Source of the DNA: Halococcus agarilyticus
Lineage (GTDB): Archaea; Halobacteriota; Halobacteria; Halobacteriales; Halococcaceae
Direction: 5' to 3'
DNA length: 64,000 nt
Assembly (NCBI RefSeq): GCF_000334895.1
Contig: NZ_BAFM01000015.1
Coordinates: forward strand, 36,586-100,585
Position numbers and translations under genes: made by a program. Each line of letters starts with the position of its first letter. Within the stretch, counting starts at the first letter, position 1. Positions 1 through 8,572 of the stretch are shown here, piece by piece. The notes beneath the pieces were generated by a model. It was given only the letters and a program-made list of their open reading frames with translations. It did not search any database and was not told where the DNA came from.

Positions 1-24
1 GGCCCCGGAAGCCCGTATCGGGTA

Positions 25-837
25 ATGCCGACTGTACGCGACCTCCTCGGCGAGATCGTCGACGAGGTCGAAACTGTGCTCCTGTTCTCGCCGAGTGCCT
101 CGTACTACGAGCGGTGTCAGGCGGTCGAGAACGTCTCGACGGTCGTGGTCGCGCCGGACAACGGGGTCGGCGCGGAGCGGTACGTCGAACTTCCCTTGGA
201 GTTCGCCGATCTCTCCGAGCGCATCCGGTTCGGGATCGAGGGCGCGCTCGACGAGGGCCACATCGACGAGGGCGACGAGGTGGCGTGTGCGACCAAGCTG
301 TTCGACGACGTGATCGACAGCGTGAGTCGAGCGCGGGCGGGCGATCTCGACCAGTCGGGCGTCTACGATCTGTTCACCAACTCCCGCGGCGATCCCGAAG
401 TCATCCGGGATGTGCTGGATGTTGCAGTCGAACTCGGGCAGAAGGGTCAGAAGGGCAAACCGGTCGGGGCGCTGTTCGTCATCGGCGACGCCGGCAAGGT
501 GATGAACAAGTCCCGGCCGCTGTCGTACAACCCCTTCGAGAAGAGCCACGTCCACGTCGGTGATCCGATCGTGAACGTGATGCTGAAGGAGTTCTCGCGG
601 CTCGACGGCGCGTTCGTCATCAGCGACGGCGGGAAGATCGTCTCGGCGTACCGCTATCTCGAACCGAGCGCCGAGGGCGTCGACATCCCGAAGGGGCTCG
701 GGACCCGCCACATGGCGGCAGGATCGATCACGCGGGACACCAATGCGACCGCGGTCGTGTTGAGCGAGAGCGATCGCCTGGTGCGCGCGTTCAAGGGCGG
801 CGAGCTGATCCTCGAGCTCGATCCGGAGGAGTACTGA
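25..837 (+). CDS. dacZ: DacZ-type diadenylate cyclase
   Basis: A 270-residue protein predicted to condense two ATP into the second messenger c-di-AMP. The C-terminal half (about residues 110-260) carries the DisA_N signatures: a DGAFVIS stretch near residue 200 and a GTRHMAA stretch near residue 233, the archaeal form of the DGA and RHR active-site motifs. The N-terminal third resembles the extra domain of archaeal DacZ proteins. Its stop overlaps the start of an MscS-like channel gene by one base (TGATG), so the two are probably cotranslated. In Haloferax volcanii DacZ is the known c-di-AMP synthase and is linked to osmotic behaviour. The ATG at 25 is the first start in the window, and its promoter would lie at or beyond the left edge. 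Function is confident by motif; physiological role is inferred. Confidence 0.93.
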   Translation: MPTVRDLLGEIVDEVETVLLFSPSASYYERCQAVENVSTVVVAPDNGVGAERYVELPLEFADLSERIRFGIEGALDEGHIDEGDEVACATKLFDDVIDSVSRARAGDLDQSGVYDLFTNSRGDPEVIRDVLDVAVELGQKGQKGKPVGALFVIGDAGKVMNKSRPLSYNPFEKSHVHVGDPIVNVMLKEFSRLDGAFVISDGGKIVSAYRYLEPSAEGVDIPKGLGTRHMAAGSITRDTNATAVVLSESDRLVRAFKGGELILELDPEEY

Positions 838-1631
838 TGGCGCTGCTGGCCCAGTCCGTGGTGCAGGACCTCCTCACCCGCAATCTCGATGTGGTGCTCC
901 TCGCGGTCATCCTCGTGGTCGGCGGTCTCGTGGCTTACCTCGTCGCCCGATCGACGAACCGGCTGCTCGTCGCCGCCGGTGTCGCGGACGTGGTGGAAGG
1001 GACCGCCTTCGAGCGTGCCGCGAGGCGGCTCGGCACCTCGACCGTCGCCCTGCTCTCGTGGCTCCTCGGTCTCTTCGTGTTCGTCCTCGCCGCGGTGATC
1101 GCCCTCGGCGTCGCCGCGCTGTTCGACATCCAGAGCTACCTGATCGACTTCATCGACTTCCTGCCGGACCTGTTCATCGCCACGCTCATCGTGATCGTCG
1201 GACTGGTCCTCGCCGACCGGGCGGAACTCCGGGTCGCCGAGCGCCTGAGCGGCTACAAGTTCACCTCGACGGGCGCGCTCGGCGTGGTGCCCGGCCTCGT
1301 GAAGTACAGCGTGATCTACATCGCGGGGCTGATCGCGCTCGGCCAGATCGGTGTCGCCGATGACGCGCTGATCGTGCTGCTCGCGGCGTACGTCTTCGGC
1401 GTCGTCTTCCTCGGGGGGCTCGCCGGTAAGGACCTCCTCGCGGCGGGTGCGGCAGGAACCTACCTTCTCTTCACTCAACCGTACGCCATCGGCGACGAGG
1501 TCCGCGTCGACGGCATGCACGGTGTGGTCCAGGAGGTCGAACTGTTCGTCACCCGCGTCGAGAGCGACGGCGAGGAGTTCATCATCCCGAATCACCGTGT
1601 CTTCCGGGCGGGCGTCGTCCGAGTACGCTAA
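837..1631 (+). CDS. MscS-family mechanosensitive channel-like membrane protein
   Basis: A 264-residue membrane protein with hydrophobic segments near residues 15-37, 70-95, 105-130 and 155-200. It ends in a short MscS beta domain (GDEVRVDG, then a dG-x-x-F-IIPNHR-type segment near residues 220-258). It is shorter than bacterial MscS and lacks most of the C-terminal vestibule. The family releases ions on membrane tension. The start codon overlaps the dacZ stop by one base, which fits joint control of turgor by c-di-AMP and a channel; that functional link is inference. The stop is followed directly by a CACTTTTTTAC tract that could end the transcript. Confidence 0.82.
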   Translation: MALLAQSVVQDLLTRNLDVVLLAVILVVGGLVAYLVARSTNRLLVAAGVADVVEGTAFERAARRLGTSTVALLSWLLGLFVFVLAAVIALGVAALFDIQSYLIDFIDFLPDLFIATLIVIVGLVLADRAELRVAERLSGYKFTSTGALGVVPGLVKYSVIYIAGLIALGQIGVADDALIVLLAAYVFGVVFLGGLAGKDLLAAGAAGTYLLFTQPYAIGDEVRVDGMHGVVQEVELFVTRVESDGEEFIIPNHRVFRAGVVRVR

Positions 1632-1636
1632 ACCAC

Positions 1637-2030
1637 TTTTTTACTTCGTCGGATCTCCTCGCTCGTCGGCTTCGCCGACTCGCTGTGGGGACCTCTCCTC
1701 GTAAAAACCTGGACTAAAAACACCCACTCACTCGCGCCCTGCGGGCGCTCGTTCGCGGTAAACCGCGCTCGCTGCGCTCGCGCGGACGATACTGCCATCT
1801 GCACCGTGACCGCCGAAGCCCTCGCTCCCTCCGGTCGCTCGCCCTTGATCCACCGAGGACCGCCACCGCACCGCCGAAGCCCTCGGCGCGCGCTCACTTC
1901 GCTCCCGTGAGCGAAGCGAACGGGAGTTCGGAGCGCGTGAAGCGTGCTCCGGCGTTCGCTGCTCGCTCCCTTCGGTCGCTCGCGCACCTCGCCCTTCATC
2001 CACCAGGCCCGCTGCCGCTCCGCACCGCCC
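1637..2030. repeat. Intergenic palindromic repeat, copy A
   Basis: A roughly 400-base gene-free stretch built of short inverted repeats (for example GCGCTCGCTGCGCTCGCGC near 1769) and low-complexity CCGC runs. It shares ordered blocks with 41635-41844: TTTTTACTTCGTCGG (1638-1652), an AAAAACCTGGACTAAAAAC-like block near 1701-1719, a 21-base identical block at 1869-1889, and another at 1987-2007. A second, diverged half-module lies at about 1812-1860. No open frame here looks coding. It is probably a dispersed non-coding repeat; its T-rich left end may also terminate the upstream channel gene. Confidence 0.7.
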
Positions 2031-2052
2031 CACACCGCCACTGCAGCCGCCC

Positions 2053-2550
2053 TCACACCTCCGTCGCCGGCACGCCAGCGACCGTCGCCTCCGGTGGGAC
2101 GTCCTCGGCGACGAGCGAGTTCGCAGCCACCCGTGCCTCGGCACCGATCTCGACGCCGGGCAGAACGATCGCGCCAGCGCCGATCATCGCGCGCTCGCCG
2201 ACGACCACCTCGCCGGTGCGGTACTCGTCCTGGAGGTACTCGTGACAGAGCAGGGTGGCGTCGTAGCCCACGATGGCGTGATCCTCGATCGTGATGAGTT
2301 CGGGCCAGAACACGTCGGGCGTGGCTTCGAGCGCCCACGAGACCCCCTCGCCGACCGTGACGCCGATCCGCCGGAGCGCCCAGTTTTTCACCCGGAGGAA
2401 CGGCGCGAGCCGCGCGACGAGAACGAACAGGTAGTTCACGACGATCCGCCACGTCGAGTGCGCCTCGGGCCAGTGCTGGAGGGAGTTTCGGGGACCGGGC
2501 GTCGGATGCACAGTGGTGCGATCCCGGCGGGAGTCGGTGTCGTCGGTCAC
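2053..2550 (-). CDS. Hexapeptide-repeat acyltransferase (LbH superfamily)
   Basis: About 165 residues. The C-terminal half (about residues 70-165) shows left-handed beta-helix hexapeptide repeats (IEDHAIVG, VVVGERAMIG, AGAIVLPGVEIG) and ends in the typical GVPA motif. Such proteins transfer acetyl or other acyl groups to sugars or small molecules; the substrate cannot be read from the sequence. An N-terminal hydrophobic stretch around residues 30-50 could associate with the membrane. The GTG at 2550 gives an MTDDTD-type N-terminus; a further in-frame GTG at 2595 would add 15 residues of poor quality. It lies just downstream of purD on the same strand and may be cotranscribed. Confidence 0.85.
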   Translation of the reverse strand: MTDDTDSRRDRTTVHPTPGPRNSLQHWPEAHSTWRIVVNYLFVLVARLAPFLRVKNWALRRIGVTVGEGVSWALEATPDVFWPELITIEDHAIVGYDATLLCHEYLQDEYRTGEVVVGERAMIGAGAIVLPGVEIGAEARVAANSLVAEDVPPEATVAGVPATEV

Positions 2551-2613
2551 GACGAACCGTTCGCCCCCTGATGACTTGAATCCGCAGACCGCCACGCACT
2601 CGATGGGACGAAC

Positions 2614-3978
2614 CTACTCGGCTCGCAGTTCGTCCATGTGCTCGACGCGAGACTCGACGAGCGCCGCCGTGCCGATGTCGTGGCGGACCCGGAGTCCCTC
2701 GGTGCCGGCCTCGGTCAGCGTCTCGTCGACGATCGCCTCGGCGGTTTCGATGGTGTCGGCGACCCCGACCACCGCGAACGCCCGCGACGTGGTGGTGTAG
2801 ATCCCGTCGTCGCGCTCGTCGACGCTTGCGTAGTAGAGTTCGACCCGCGGCGAGGTCCCACCGTCCGCGGCCGCCGAGCCGCCGGCGTCGGCACCGGCCG
2901 CGAACCGCTGGTTGATCGTCTCGACGACGCCCTCGTCGACCTGGATCTTCGCCCCTGCGTCCGGATCGGTGGGATAGCCCTCGGGAACCGCGTACTTACA
3001 GACCGTGGCCCGCGGCGCGAAATCGAGATCCGGCAGCGAGTCGCCGTCCCGCGCCGCGGTGAGAACCGAGAGCAGGTCGGTGTCGAGCACCGGCAGCGTG
3101 TTCATCGCCTCGGGATCGCCGAAGCGCGCGTTGAACTCGACGACCTTCGGGCCATCGGCGGTCAGCATGAACTGGCCGTAGAGCACTCCCGTATAGTCGT
3201 CGAGCGCCGCGACCGTCTCCTCGACGATCCCGACGGCCGCGCGGTAGTCCTCGTCGATCATGAACGGAAGCTCAAGCCCGCTGTCGGAGTAACTCCCCAT
3301 TCCTCCTGTATTGGGGCCTTCGTCGCCCTCGTAGGCGCGCTTGTGGTCCTGGACCGCCGGAGTCGTGCGCACGTCGCCGTTCGCCACCAGCGCCTGCACG
3401 GTGAATTCCTCGCCGACGAGGCGCTCTTCGAGCACCACCCGGTCGTACGCCGAATCGCGGAGGTACTCCTTGGCTTCCTCGGGGGTTACCTGGTCACCGA
3501 TGACGCGGACGCCCTTCCCGCCGGTGAGTCCGGCGGGCTTCACCACGAGATCGCCGTCGTGGTCGTCGATGTACGCACACGCACGCTCCATGTCGTCGAA
3601 CGTCTCGAACGTGGGACAGCCGGGAACGTCGTGCTCGCGCATGAACCGCCGCTGGTAGGCCTTGTCGGTCTCGATCCGCGCCGCATCGGCGTGCGGCCCG
3701 AACGGGAAGACGCCGGCGTCGGCGAGTGCGTCGGCGACACCGGCTTCGAGCGGCGTTTCGGGCCCGACGACTGCGAGCGTCGCCCCGACCTCCTCGGCGT
3801 AGGCGACGACAGCCTGCGGGGTGGTGGTGTCGAGCGTTGCGAACCCCGCGGCGAGGCCCGCGATGCCCGGATTTCGGTTCGTTGCACAGGCGTACAGCGT
3901 CGCCTCGGTGTCGGCGAGTGCGCGCGCGATGGCGTGCTCGCGCCCGCCGCCACCGACGACGAGAACCGTCTCGCTCAT
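2614..3978 (-). CDS. purD: Phosphoribosylamine-glycine ligase
   Basis: A 454-residue GAR synthetase of purine biosynthesis: ATP-dependent joining of glycine to 5-phosphoribosylamine. It shows the N-terminal GGGGREHA motif, the ATP-grasp core with VVKPAGLTGGKGV near residue 145, EEFTVQALV near 208, NTGGMGSYS near 240, and the metal-binding VEFNARFGDPE near 295. Length is slightly above the usual 420-430 residues because of an insertion near residue 370 rich in Ala/Gly. The start ATG at 3978 gives the expected MSETVLVVGGGG opening. Confidence 0.97.
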   Translation of the reverse strand: MSETVLVVGGGGREHAIARALADTEATLYACATNRNPGIAGLAAGFATLDTTTPQAVVAYAEEVGATLAVVGPETPLEAGVADALADAGVFPFGPHADAARIETDKAYQRRFMREHDVPGCPTFETFDDMERACAYIDDHDGDLVVKPAGLTGGKGVRVIGDQVTPEEAKEYLRDSAYDRVVLEERLVGEEFTVQALVANGDVRTTPAVQDHKRAYEGDEGPNTGGMGSYSDSGLELPFMIDEDYRAAVGIVEETVAALDDYTGVLYGQFMLTADGPKVVEFNARFGDPEAMNTLPVLDTDLLSVLTAARDGDSLPDLDFAPRATVCKYAVPEGYPTDPDAGAKIQVDEGVVETINQRFAAGADAGGSAAADGGTSPRVELYYASVDERDDGIYTTTSRAFAVVGVADTIETAEAIVDETLTEAGTEGLRVRHDIGTAALVESRVEHMDELRAE

Positions 3979-4201
3979 GCGCGATACGCCGACCCGGGCG
4001 ACCTAAGCGTTGTCCTTCTGGTTGCTATCGCTCCAACCGCTCGCCCGTCCTCGGCGTCGAACGGTCGTTGGACCGTTTCGAGCGGAGCGTCGTCGAACGG
4101 CATTCGGATCGAAGTAACGCACTGGCGAGCGCAGGCAGCACGTTTAGCGAGGGATGACGTGTCGTTACGCCCGCAACGACCATCGCTGTTTTGGTCTCAC
4201 A

Positions 4202-4217
4202 CGAAAGCGCGCTTTCG
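4202..4217. promoter_or_regulatory. 16-base perfect palindrome upstream of a broken gene
   Basis: CGAAAGCGCGCTTTCG reads identically on both strands and sits 19 bases before the ATG at 4237. A site of this kind could be an operator or a small hairpin. No regulator is identified. Confidence 0.45.
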
Positions 4218-4236
4218 AACGGCGAGTGATCCGATC

Positions 4237-4505
4237 ATGACTGAGATACCTGGGATCGAGCCGTCGAGACCGCGGACGACTACATCCACGTCCGGTTCAG
4301 GGACCCGGACCGGTTCGACGAGATCCGGACGCCGGACTGGGCGGCGAACGCAGCCCAGTCGGTATCGGATGGGGCCGAGGTACGTACCGGACGAGTGGAA
4401 GAAAGCGACGACTGGCAGGTAGAGGCAGTGTTGATCGAAGAACACGTCGGTGAGGACAAAGCAAAGGAGCAAGCGAGGGGGATCGTGGAGACGATCGAAT
4501 CGTGA
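4237..4505 (+). pseudogene. Frameshifted small acidic haloarchaeal protein
   Basis: From 4245 to the TGA at 4503-4505 one frame is open for 86 codons and has convincing haloarchaeal protein character (DDYIHVRFRDPDRF, then DWAANAAQSV, then WQVEAVLIEEHVG, ending ETIES). It has no usable start: the frame opens after a TGA at 4242-4244 and contains no ATG or GTG near its 5' end. The only good ATG, at 4237, is out of frame with it. One missing base near 4258-4265 (or two extra) would join the two into an intact protein of about 89 residues. This looks like a recent frameshift or a sequence error. Function is unknown. It is convergent with the gene ending at 4510. Confidence 0.6.
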
Positions 4506-4509
4506 GCGA

Positions 4510-5850
4510 TCACCGGTTCGTCGATCGAGGGGACGAGTGTTCGCCGTCGACTGCGGTGGGACTCGGTGATGGCATTTGTGAGGCGTTCGACCGCTGGAAC
4601 GTCACGAATCGAACGTCGACGCGAACGTCGTTGCCGGTCGTCGCTTCGATTCGCCGTTCGAGTCGTCCCGAGAGGCCAGGATACGACGAGTTCGGCGCAC
4701 TGAGGATGACGGTGACCGCTTCGGGCGTCGAAAGCGGGGCAGTGCCACCGTGCTGGGTCCGTATCGAAACGACACCGAGTTCCGCGTAGGCCGGCTCGTC
4801 GAGAACGTCCTCCACGTCTTCGGTAACCGCCCGCTGGAACGTGGCCTGCTGTGCGGCCGCGACCCCGGCGATGCCGACGGCGATGACGATGAGGGCCGCC
4901 GTCGCGAACGCGGCCCGTGTCGGTGTGCGGTCGGTGAGCAAGGCTGGACTGGAGTCGGTGTTGCGGTAGAGCCCCCAGAGCACGCCGTACATCGCGAGGT
5001 TGATCGCGGCCATCGTACTCACCAACAACAGTGCACTCCCGAGCGCGATCAGATACTCACCCCACGCAAGGGCGATGCCGACGGTGGCCGCGGCAGGAAT
5101 CAACGCCGCAGCAATCATCACGCCGATCAACGATCCCGTTCCCTTCGTCGTCAGCCCGAACGCGGCGGCCGCGCCGGCAGCGAACCCGACGATCACCGCG
5201 AACGCGCTCGGTGCCATCCGGAGCGCGATCAACTCGATCGTGGCGATATCGAGCATCGAGGGGACGAGACCGGCGATCTTGACGCTGAAGCTGAACACCA
5301 CTGCACCGACGACTCCGGCCACGAGCCCGAGCGCCTGGATCCGGACGCTATCCACGAGCATCGCCCGATCGCCCGTGACGGCTCCGACGGTCGTGGTGAG
5401 GACGGGACCCACGAGCGGGGCGATCACCATCGCGCCGACCACGATCGCGGGCGAATCGATCAGCAAGCCGGCGGCGGCGATGATCGCGCTCAGGAAGATC
5501 ATGGCGGCATACGACAGCCAGTCCAGACTGAGACCGCGCGCCTTCGAACGCAGCTCCGGCAGCCGGAGCGGGTCGTAGTCGGTGGCGTACCGATCCTGTA
5601 GCTTCTCGGTGTGTGGTGTGGACGCATTTTCGGCAGTGAGAACGACGAGGTAGTCGTCGTCGAGCCCGACCCCCCGGGTGGCATCGAGGACATCGCCGAG
5701 CCCGTCGGTCGGCACCGGAAACTCGACCAGCGACGATCCGGGCGATTCCTCGCTTCCCGCCGTGACGACGAAATCGATCTCCTTCCCCCGAAGCACGTCG
5801 AGAACGTCGTCGCGATTCTCCTCGGTGACGAGTAGCCTGACGAGACGCAT
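4510..5850 (-). CDS. DUF389 / TIGR00341 family membrane protein
   Basis: A 446-residue protein. A soluble N-terminal domain of about 130 residues resembles a ferredoxin-like regulatory fold (MRLVRLLV start). It is followed by at least eight hydrophobic segments between residues 135 and 340 that include the family pattern SPAIVVGAMVIAPLVGP near 150. A soluble C-terminal tail of about 100 residues follows. The function of the family is not established. The ATG at 5850 is preferred over a GTG at 5862 because it gives the MRLV opening. Confidence 0.85.
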   Translation of the reverse strand: MRLVRLLVTEENRDDVLDVLRGKEIDFVVTAGSEESPGSSLVEFPVPTDGLGDVLDATRGVGLDDDYLVVLTAENASTPHTEKLQDRYATDYDPLRLPELRSKARGLSLDWLSYAAMIFLSAIIAAAGLLIDSPAIVVGAMVIAPLVGPVLTTTVGAVTGDRAMLVDSVRIQALGLVAGVVGAVVFSFSVKIAGLVPSMLDIATIELIALRMAPSAFAVIVGFAAGAAAAFGLTTKGTGSLIGVMIAAALIPAAATVGIALAWGEYLIALGSALLLVSTMAAINLAMYGVLWGLYRNTDSSPALLTDRTPTRAAFATAALIVIAVGIAGVAAAQQATFQRAVTEDVEDVLDEPAYAELGVVSIRTQHGGTAPLSTPEAVTVILSAPNSSYPGLSGRLERRIEATTGNDVRVDVRFVTFQRSNASQMPSPSPTAVDGEHSSPRSTNR

Positions 5851-6046
5851 ACGGTGGAACACGTGCGACAGCGATGAAGGTGCTTAGCCGGCACTCGACT
5901 GCTCGTTTCGTTCCCGGGTTGCGAACCGGATGGTCACTTCGTCAGCACGAAACGGCAGCGACTACGGGTGCTCGGTGGGCCGCGCTGCGTCGACACCGGT
6001 GTATCGCCGGCAGCAGTCCTATGTACGCTGGCTGTGTCCTCCTGGC

Positions 6047-6535
6047 ATGAACTGTGGGATCGTTCCGACGAACTGGCGAGACGGACTCCTCGGTACCCAA
6101 GACGCCGAAGGGAAGCGTCATCCACTCCGTACCGGGGCTGTGGGTGGCGTCTTCGCGACCTTCGTGATGACTGCTTTCCGCGAACCGACCGCCCGGGCCC
6201 TTCCGCCGACTGCCGTGTTCGTGAGCCGGTATCGTGGGGGCGACCCCGAGGAGTACCCCGTGACGTCGTTGGCACTCCACGTTCTGTACGGGATCGGTGG
6301 CGGGGTCGGTTTCGGCCTCGCGTTCGAGTCGATCGTCGACGACACCGACGAACCCGAAACCGTCGGACTCGTCGCCGGAGTGATCTATGCGATACTCCTC
6401 TCGGTGTTCGGTGAGCGCGTCGTTCTCGATTGCCTGCTCGACATGGACCTCAGTACCGACGAGAGGGCGGTCTTTCACGCCGGCCACGTCGTCTATGGTC
6501 TCGCGCTCGGCGCATGGGTCGGTTCGCGCTCGTAG
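6047..6535 (+). CDS. Conserved haloarchaeal membrane protein, unknown function
   Basis: A 162-residue product with hydrophobic segments near residues 25-40, 70-95, 105-125 and 140-160, and a conserved-looking EPTAR-LPPTAVFVSRYRGGDP stretch between the first two. I do not recognise a domain with a known role. The open frame extends upstream to a GTG at 5930, but that extension is rich in Arg/Ser and lacks the family character, so the ATG at 6047 is preferred. The gene is divergent from the DUF389 gene. Confidence 0.65.
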   Translation: MNCGIVPTNWRDGLLGTQDAEGKRHPLRTGAVGGVFATFVMTAFREPTARALPPTAVFVSRYRGGDPEEYPVTSLALHVLYGIGGGVGFGLAFESIVDDTDEPETVGLVAGVIYAILLSVFGERVVLDCLLDMDLSTDERAVFHAGHVVYGLALGAWVGSRS

Positions 6536-6746
6536 ACAGGAGCGATACCCACGATCCGGGTTCTTCCTCTCGGCGATCGTTCTCTCGGGATGTCGTTCAC
6601 GACCTCCATCGCTGGCGTCGCTACTGCCACGTCGTCGGTGCAACGATCCTTCGCGGACTCGACCACACGCTCTTCGAATCAACACCAGTCACTGGCAGGC
6701 AGTACGGCTAATCACTCGTCCTGTATCGGTTGTAGTGGAGAAACGA

Positions 6747-7556
6747 ATGTTCTACCACGACGACGAACTCCAGTACGAAGTCGAGGTCGAGAGCCCGGAT
6801 CCACGCTTCGCCAAGCTGCTCCAGCAGGCCATCGGCGGGGCCGAGGGCGAGATGCGCGTCGCGCTCCAGTACATGTTCCAGGCGTTCGCGGTGCCCGCCG
6901 AGAAGAGCGAGTACCGCCGGCTGCTGATGGAGACCGCGACCGAGGAACTCGGCCACATCGAGATGCTCGCGACCGCGGTCGCGAAGAACCTCCAGGGAGC
7001 CTCCGACGAGCAGCGTGAGGCCGCGCGCGAGGACGCCGTCATCGCGGAGATGCTGGACAGCGGCCAGCCGCGTCAGGCGCTCTCGGCCGGTCTCCACGCG
7101 ATGCCGGTCGATTCGAACGGGACGCCGTTCAACGGTGGCTGCGTCGTCGCTTCCGGCAACCTCGCTGCCGACATGTACGCGAACGTGATGGCCGAGTCGA
7201 CAGGCAGGTTGCTCGCCACCCGCCTCTACGAGATCACCGACGATCCCGGGATGGAGGACATGCTCTCGTATCTGATCGCCCGGGACACGATGCACCAGAA
7301 CCAGTGGCACGCCGCGCTCGAAACCATGGACGAGCACGTCCCGGTGCCCAACAGCTTCCCACAGGAAAAGGAAAACCAGGACCACAACTACGAGTTCATG
7401 TCCACCTACAGGGACGAACGGCCGGACCCCGAACAGCGCTGGACGCAGGGCGAATCCATCGACGGCGAGGGCGAGTTCTCCTACGGCCGGCAGCCGGGCG
7501 GCGGCGAACCCGACCTCGACGACGTCATCGACGCGATGCACAACGAGATCAACTGA
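6747..7556 (+). CDS. Manganese catalase
   Basis: A 269-residue dimanganese (non-haem) catalase that disproportionates hydrogen peroxide. The four-helix ferritin-like core is visible: the first metal-ligand helix around GGAEGEMRVALQYMFQ (residues 31-46), the second around ATEELGHIEML (64-74), and later ligand helices around AADMYANVMAESTGRLLATRLYE and ARDTMHQNQWHAALE. The MFYHDDELQYEVEVE opening is typical of the family and fixes the ATG at 6747. The C-terminus is a hydrophilic tail, as in other members. Confidence 0.95.
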   Translation: MFYHDDELQYEVEVESPDPRFAKLLQQAIGGAEGEMRVALQYMFQAFAVPAEKSEYRRLLMETATEELGHIEMLATAVAKNLQGASDEQREAAREDAVIAEMLDSGQPRQALSAGLHAMPVDSNGTPFNGGCVVASGNLAADMYANVMAESTGRLLATRLYEITDDPGMEDMLSYLIARDTMHQNQWHAALETMDEHVPVPNSFPQEKENQDHNYEFMSTYRDERPDPEQRWTQGESIDGEGEFSYGRQPGGGEPDLDDVIDAMHNEIN

Positions 7557-7571
7557 ACCGTTCCCCCGTCG

Positions 7572-7580
7572 TTTATAATC
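7572..7580 (+). promoter_or_regulatory. TATA box of the 7602 gene
   Basis: TTTATAATC lies 30 bases before the ATG at 7602, the spacing expected for a leaderless archaeal transcript. Confidence 0.6.
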
Positions 7581-7601
7581 ACCCGCCGAGACAACCTCGA
7601 T

Positions 7602-7886
7602 ATGGCAGATGTGACCATCGATATGGACGACCGGGAGCTCGAAGACGCCGCCGACGAGCTGACCGCCGCCCGCGACGACCTCGACGACGGGACGGTGACG
7701 GTCGACCTCCACAACCTGGATGCGCCGACCGCGTTCGCGTTCTTCGAGGGCGCGCTCGACGCCGGCTACCGCGTCACGATCGTCGGGCTCGAATCGGAAC
7801 CGACCGGCCACCAGACGATCGTCGAGATGCTTCAGGACGACGAGATCGTCCACATCGAGACGCTCTCCCTCGAACTCGGCGTCTGA
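7602..7886 (+). CDS. Small acidic protein, unknown function
   Basis: A 94-residue soluble, very acidic protein. The first 30 residues (DDRELEDAADELTAARDDL) look helical. The rest alternates beta and helix (TVTVDLHNL, AFAFFEGALDAGYRVTIVG, IVEMLQDDEIVHIETLSLELG), suggesting a small alpha/beta fold. I do not recognise the family. It follows the catalase gene but has its own promoter. Confidence 0.7.
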   Translation: MADVTIDMDDRELEDAADELTAARDDLDDGTVTVDLHNLDAPTAFAFFEGALDAGYRVTIVGLESEPTGHQTIVEMLQDDEIVHIETLSLELGV

Positions 7887-7974
7887 GGCACCACGCTCCC
7901 GTCGTCGGCCGACCGCTCGCGAACCGAATGCGCCGAGCACCGCTGGACGCCACCGATACCGCCGAGTCGGTCCG

Positions 7975-8472
7975 CTACTGCTCGGTCTCCTCGGTACCCG
8001 TGTTCCAGACGGCCTGGTTCTGCAGCGCGGCGGCGGTGTTCTGGATCGACCGCATCGTGGCCGCGGTCGCCATCACCGAGTCCATCACCGCCTGCTGGCT
8101 CGCGCCGTCCGGGTAGATCCGGTGTTCGAGCAAGATCGAGTGGACCGCGGGGAACTCACACGGGTCGCCGTCCGCGTCGAGGAAGGTGTAAAACCCCGGT
8201 GCGGTCGCGAGGATGGGGCCCAGTCGGGTGAGTAGTTTCTGGCGGTCCTCGTCGTCCTCGACCAGCGCCGCGACGCGCTCGGTGTCGAACGTACACTCCC
8301 CGACGACTCGCAGCGGGCCCCACGTCTCCTCCTTGATGACGTGGAGCGGGAGTCGCGAGAGCTGGAGTCGGAGGTTGAACTCGGTCCCGTCTGTGGTCTC
8401 GTGCTCGATCCCCTGAACGACCTTCTCGTCGAGCCACGCCTCCGCCTGCTCGCGACTGATGTGGTCGACCAT
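7975..8472 (-). CDS. Conserved hypothetical protein (possibly DUF2299-like)
   Basis: A 165-residue soluble protein opening MVDHISREQAEAWLDEK. A central mixed beta region contains LPLHVIKEETWGPLRVVGE near residues 45-65, followed by FYTFLDADGDPCEF and HRIYPDGASQQAVMDSV. The layout resembles archaeal proteins of the DUF2299 type, whose function is unknown; this assignment is tentative. The ATG at 8472 is preferred because the upstream extension is Ser/Arg-rich and overlaps the divergent gene. The two genes share a 100-base promoter region. Confidence 0.7.
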   Translation of the reverse strand: MVDHISREQAEAWLDEKVVQGIEHETTDGTEFNLRLQLSRLPLHVIKEETWGPLRVVGECTFDTERVAALVEDDEDRQKLLTRLGPILATAPGFYTFLDADGDPCEFPAVHSILLEHRIYPDGASQQAVMDSVMATAATMRSIQNTAAALQNQAVWNTGTEETEQ

Positions 8473-8572
8473 CCTCGATCCTCGGGCCGCACCCGCAAAG
8501 AAGCTGCTGCCGGCTGACGCCGCCGCGAACGACGAGCCAGCGTTTACCCGTGACGGGAGCGTACACCGAGCC

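Noticed and set aside
3979..4236. Search for a tRNA or other structured RNA between purD and the broken small gene
   Set aside because: No cloverleaf with a T-loop GTTCRA-type core could be traced, and the only clear symmetry is the 16-base palindrome.
2638..4422. A 594-codon plus-strand frame over purD
   Set aside because: purD on the opposite strand has all its family motifs; the plus-strand translation is Arg-rich and motif-free.
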